In this document: positions 62,036 through 64,000 of the stretch, in pieces
Layout of the letters: the number at the start of each line of letters is the position of its first letter
Position numbering within the stretch: the stretch's first letter is position 1
Source of the DNA: Flavicella marina
Lineage (GTDB): Bacteria; Bacteroidota; Bacteroidia; Flavobacteriales; Flavobacteriaceae
Assembly: GCF_009193215.1 (NCBI RefSeq)
Contig: NZ_VYVA01000001.1
Location: 744,001 to 808,000, forward strand
Direction: 5' to 3'
Length of the DNA: 64,000 nucleotides
The notes under the pieces: generated by a model
Told to the model about the DNA's origin: nothing
The model's database searches: none
The model's input: only the letters and a program-made list of their open reading frames with translations
Made by a program: the position numbers and the translations under genes

Positions 62036-64000
62036 AAAATCCAATACTGATTTAAGAGATATCAGTATCATCAACACCTTAAAATTAATTTCGGAAGACT
62101 GTACGGTTCCGTTTATTGCGAGGTATAGAAAGGAAATGACAAATAACTTAGATGAAGTTCAAATTAGCAACATTCTAAGTCATAAAAAAGTATACGACGA
62201 ATTAGAAAAAAGAAAAAAAACGATTCTAAAATCTATAGAAGAACAAGGTGCTTTAGATAGTTCTTTAGAACATAAAATTAAAAACACTTTTTCTAGTACG
62301 GATTTAGAGGACTTATACCTTCCCTATAAAAAATCACGTAAAACTAAAGCAGACAAGGCGAGAGAACAAGGTTTAGAGGGGTTGGCAAAAATTATTATGT
62401 CACAAAATGCGAATGATTTAGAATATACAAGTCATAAATTTATAAAAGGTGAGATTCAATCTTCAGAAGAAGCTTTGGAGGGTGCAAGACATATCATCGC
62501 GGACTGGATCAATGAAAGAATTGATATCAGAACTTCATTGAGAAATGAATTCAAAAGAAGAGCAACCATCACCTCTAAAGTTATTAAAACCAAAGCTACA
62601 GATGAAAAAGTTCAGAAATACAAAGATTATTTCGATTGGTCAGAATCTCTTTTCAGATGTCCTTCGCATCGTTTAATGGCTTTGTTAAGAGCAGAAAAAG
62701 AAGGTTTTGTTAGAATCAAAATCGACATTGACAAAGAACAAGCTTTGTCGAGAATCGCTTCAAAAATGATCCGTTCACAAAACGAATGTTCAGAACAGAT
62801 TGAACTCGCGATTAAAGATGCTTACAAAAGATTATTAGCTCCGGCACTTTCAAACGAAGTGCTTACGAATGCCAAAGAAAAAGCCGATGCCAATGCCATT
62901 CAAGTTTTTGCAAAAAATCTACAACAACTACTATTACAAGCACCATTAGGAGAAAAAAACATATTAGCATTAGACCCTGGATTTAGAACGGGTTGTAAAA
63001 TGGTGTGTTTAGATGCTTATGGAAACTTAAAACACAACGACACCATTTATCTGCATAAAGACAGAGAAGCCATTGGTAAAATTACAACAGCAGTAAATGC
63101 GTATAAAATTGATGCAATCGCTATTGGAAATGGTACCGCCTCTAGAGAGACCGAAAGTTTGATCAAAAAAATAAGGTTTGAAAAAGACATTCAGGTTTTT
63201 ATTGTCAACGAAGCAGGTGCCTCTATTTACTCTGCCTCAAAAATAGCTAGAGATGAATTCCCAAATTACGATGTAACCGTAAGAGGTTCGGTCTCCATTG
63301 GAAGAAGACTGGCCGACCCTCTGGCAGAATTAGTAAAAATCGATGCTAAATCTATTGGAGTAGGACAATACCAACACGACGTAGATCAGACAAAACTTAA
63401 AGAAGAATTAGACCGAGTTGTTGAGTTTTGCGTAAATAAAGTGGGTGTTAACATCAATACTGCGAGCAATTCTTTATTAAGTTATGTATCAGGTATAGGG
63501 CCAAAACTAGCAGCTAATATTGTAGCATACAGAAAAGAAAATGGTGCTTTTGAAAGTAGAGATCAAATTAAAAAAGTGCCAAGACTTGGTGCTAAAGCCT
63601 ATCAGCAATCAGTAGCCTTTTTAAGAATCAAAGATGCTAAAAACCCATTAGATAATTCAGCCGTTCATCCTGAAAGCTATGCTATCGTAAAAAAAATGGC
63701 CAAAGACACCAAAACAGCATTAGATGATTTTATTGGAAACAGAGACATCTTAAAAACCCTCGACTTAAACAACTACTGTACTGATGCTGTTGGAATCCCT
63801 ACTTTAAAAGATATCATCTCCGAGCTTGAAAAACCAGGATTAGATCCAAGAAAAAAAGTAAAAGTCTTTGAATTCAACGCAACTATTAAAACCATTGACG
63901 ATTTAAAAACCGGACAAATTCTTCCTGGAATTGTAAACAACGTTACCAATTTTGGCTGTTTTGTAAATATAGGTATCAAAGAAAGTGGTTTGGTGCATAT
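62016..64000 (+). CDS. tex: Tex family RNA-binding transcription accessory protein (partial)
   Basis: The frame is open from the ATG at 62016 to the window edge, 661 residues, so the 3' end is missing. It has the Tex N-terminal helical region (VPFIARYRKEMTNNLDE; DLYLPYKKSRKTKA), a YqgF/RuvX-like nuclease-fold domain (ILALDPGFRTGCKMVCLD near 320; AIAIGNGTASRETE), helix-hairpin-helix motifs (YVSGIGPKLAANIVAYR; KVPRLGAKAYQQ) and the beginning of the S1 RNA-binding domain (ILPGIVNNVTNFGCFVNI). Tex associates with RNA and affects transcription in many bacteria. It should continue about 50 more residues. Confidence 0.95.
   Translation, partial: MEILDYIKSNTDLRDISIINTLKLISEDCTVPFIARYRKEMTNNLDEVQISNILSHKKVYDELEKRKKTILKSIEEQGALDSSLEHKIKNTFSSTDLEDLYLPYKKSRKTKADKAREQGLEGLAKIIMSQNANDLEYTSHKFIKGEIQSSEEALEGARHIIADWINERIDIRTSLRNEFKRRATITSKVIKTKATDEKVQKYKDYFDWSESLFRCPSHRLMALLRAEKEGFVRIKIDIDKEQALSRIASKMIRSQNECSEQIELAIKDAYKRLLAPALSNEVLTNAKEKADANAIQVFAKNLQQLLLQAPLGEKNILALDPGFRTGCKMVCLDAYGNLKHNDTIYLHKDREAIGKITTAVNAYKIDAIAIGNGTASRETESLIKKIRFEKDIQVFIVNEAGASIYSASKIARDEFPNYDVTVRGSVSIGRRLADPLAELVKIDAKSIGVGQYQHDVDQTKLKEELDRVVEFCVNKVGVNINTASNSLLSYVSGIGPKLAANIVAYRKENGAFESRDQIKKVPRLGAKAYQQSVAFLRIKDAKNPLDNSAVHPESYAIVKKMAKDTKTALDDFIGNRDILKTLDLNNYCTDAVGIPTLKDIISELEKPGLDPRKKVKVFEFNATIKTIDDLKTGQILPGIVNNVTNFGCFVNIGIKESGLVH

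Noticed and set aside
1-64000. CRISPR arrays, insertion sequences, prophage or integrative-element boundaries
   Set aside because: No regularly spaced repeats, transposase, integrase or flanking direct repeats were seen. The single tRNA gene at 4241-4322 has no integrase or duplicated 3' end beside it.

Overview
The window is chromosomal DNA from a member of the Bacteroidota, most likely a marine Flavobacteriaceae. The evidence is the AT-rich sequence, a SusC/SusD pair with a LytS/LytTR two-component system, two lipoprotein sulfatases, a ChiUL-like GlcNAc locus, many beta-barrel and SPOR-type envelope proteins, few visible Shine-Dalgarno sequences, several TTG start codons, and repeated flavobacterial -7 promoter boxes of the form TAnnTTTG (two with a good -33 TTTTG at 19 or 21 bp). 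There is no rRNA, CRISPR array, prophage or insertion sequence, and no gap of more than 300 bases without a gene. The window cuts a gene at each end: an outer-membrane protein at the left and tex at the right.

Layout. 1-2,970 (minus strand) is a copper-type cassette: a small Cys protein with a CxxxCH motif, an MbnP-like lipoprotein, an MbnH-like di-heme peroxidase lipoprotein and a truncated outer-membrane protein with a CDVCSCG motif. 3.0-4.3 kb holds an unknown helical protein, a small beta-barrel and tRNA-Leu(CAA). 4.4-6.7 kb is the housekeeping set prs, rplY (L25/CTC) and pth. 6.7-17.5 kb, all minus, holds queD, a crotonase-family enzyme, a MATE exporter, an alpha/beta hydrolase, addB, a beta-barrel protein, addA and terB. 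17.5-21.5 kb is a metal-uptake module: a ZIP transporter overlapping a DtxR/MntR-type repressor, divergent from a TonB-dependent receptor, with a 16-bp-arm palindrome between them. 21.5-26.4 kb has a barrel protein, mfd and an EamA exporter. 26.6-29.9 kb carries two tandem paralogous sulfatases. 29.9-36.8 kb has dprA, a SPOR protein, a hydrolase, an aminopeptidase P, a secreted unknown and an SLC13/TrkA-C permease. 37.0-40.5 kb is sdhCAB. 40.6-44.6 kb has two overlapping DUF3857 proteins, the second lacking the transglutaminase cysteine.

44.7-61.8 kb is an amino-sugar (chitin/GlcNAc type) utilisation locus: an FG-GAP/ASPIC lipoprotein; a minus-strand operon of susC, susD, a NagB-PIG-L fusion, a small lipoprotein and a GH20 hexosaminidase; a divergent LytS-type kinase with a LytTR regulator; a NagX/HGSNAT-like membrane protein; and a FucP/NagP-type MFS sugar transporter. 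Together these would bind and import N-acetylglucosamine oligomers, trim them in the periplasm, bring GlcNAc into the cytoplasm and convert it to fructose-6-phosphate. No GH18 chitinase, nagA or GlcNAc kinase is visible in the window.

The parts most worth following up are the MbnP/MbnH cassette with its two uncharacterised partners, the DtxR-ZIP-TonB-receptor module with its near-perfect operator, and the catalytically dead DUF3857 partner. All family names were assigned by reading motifs by eye; no database search was run.
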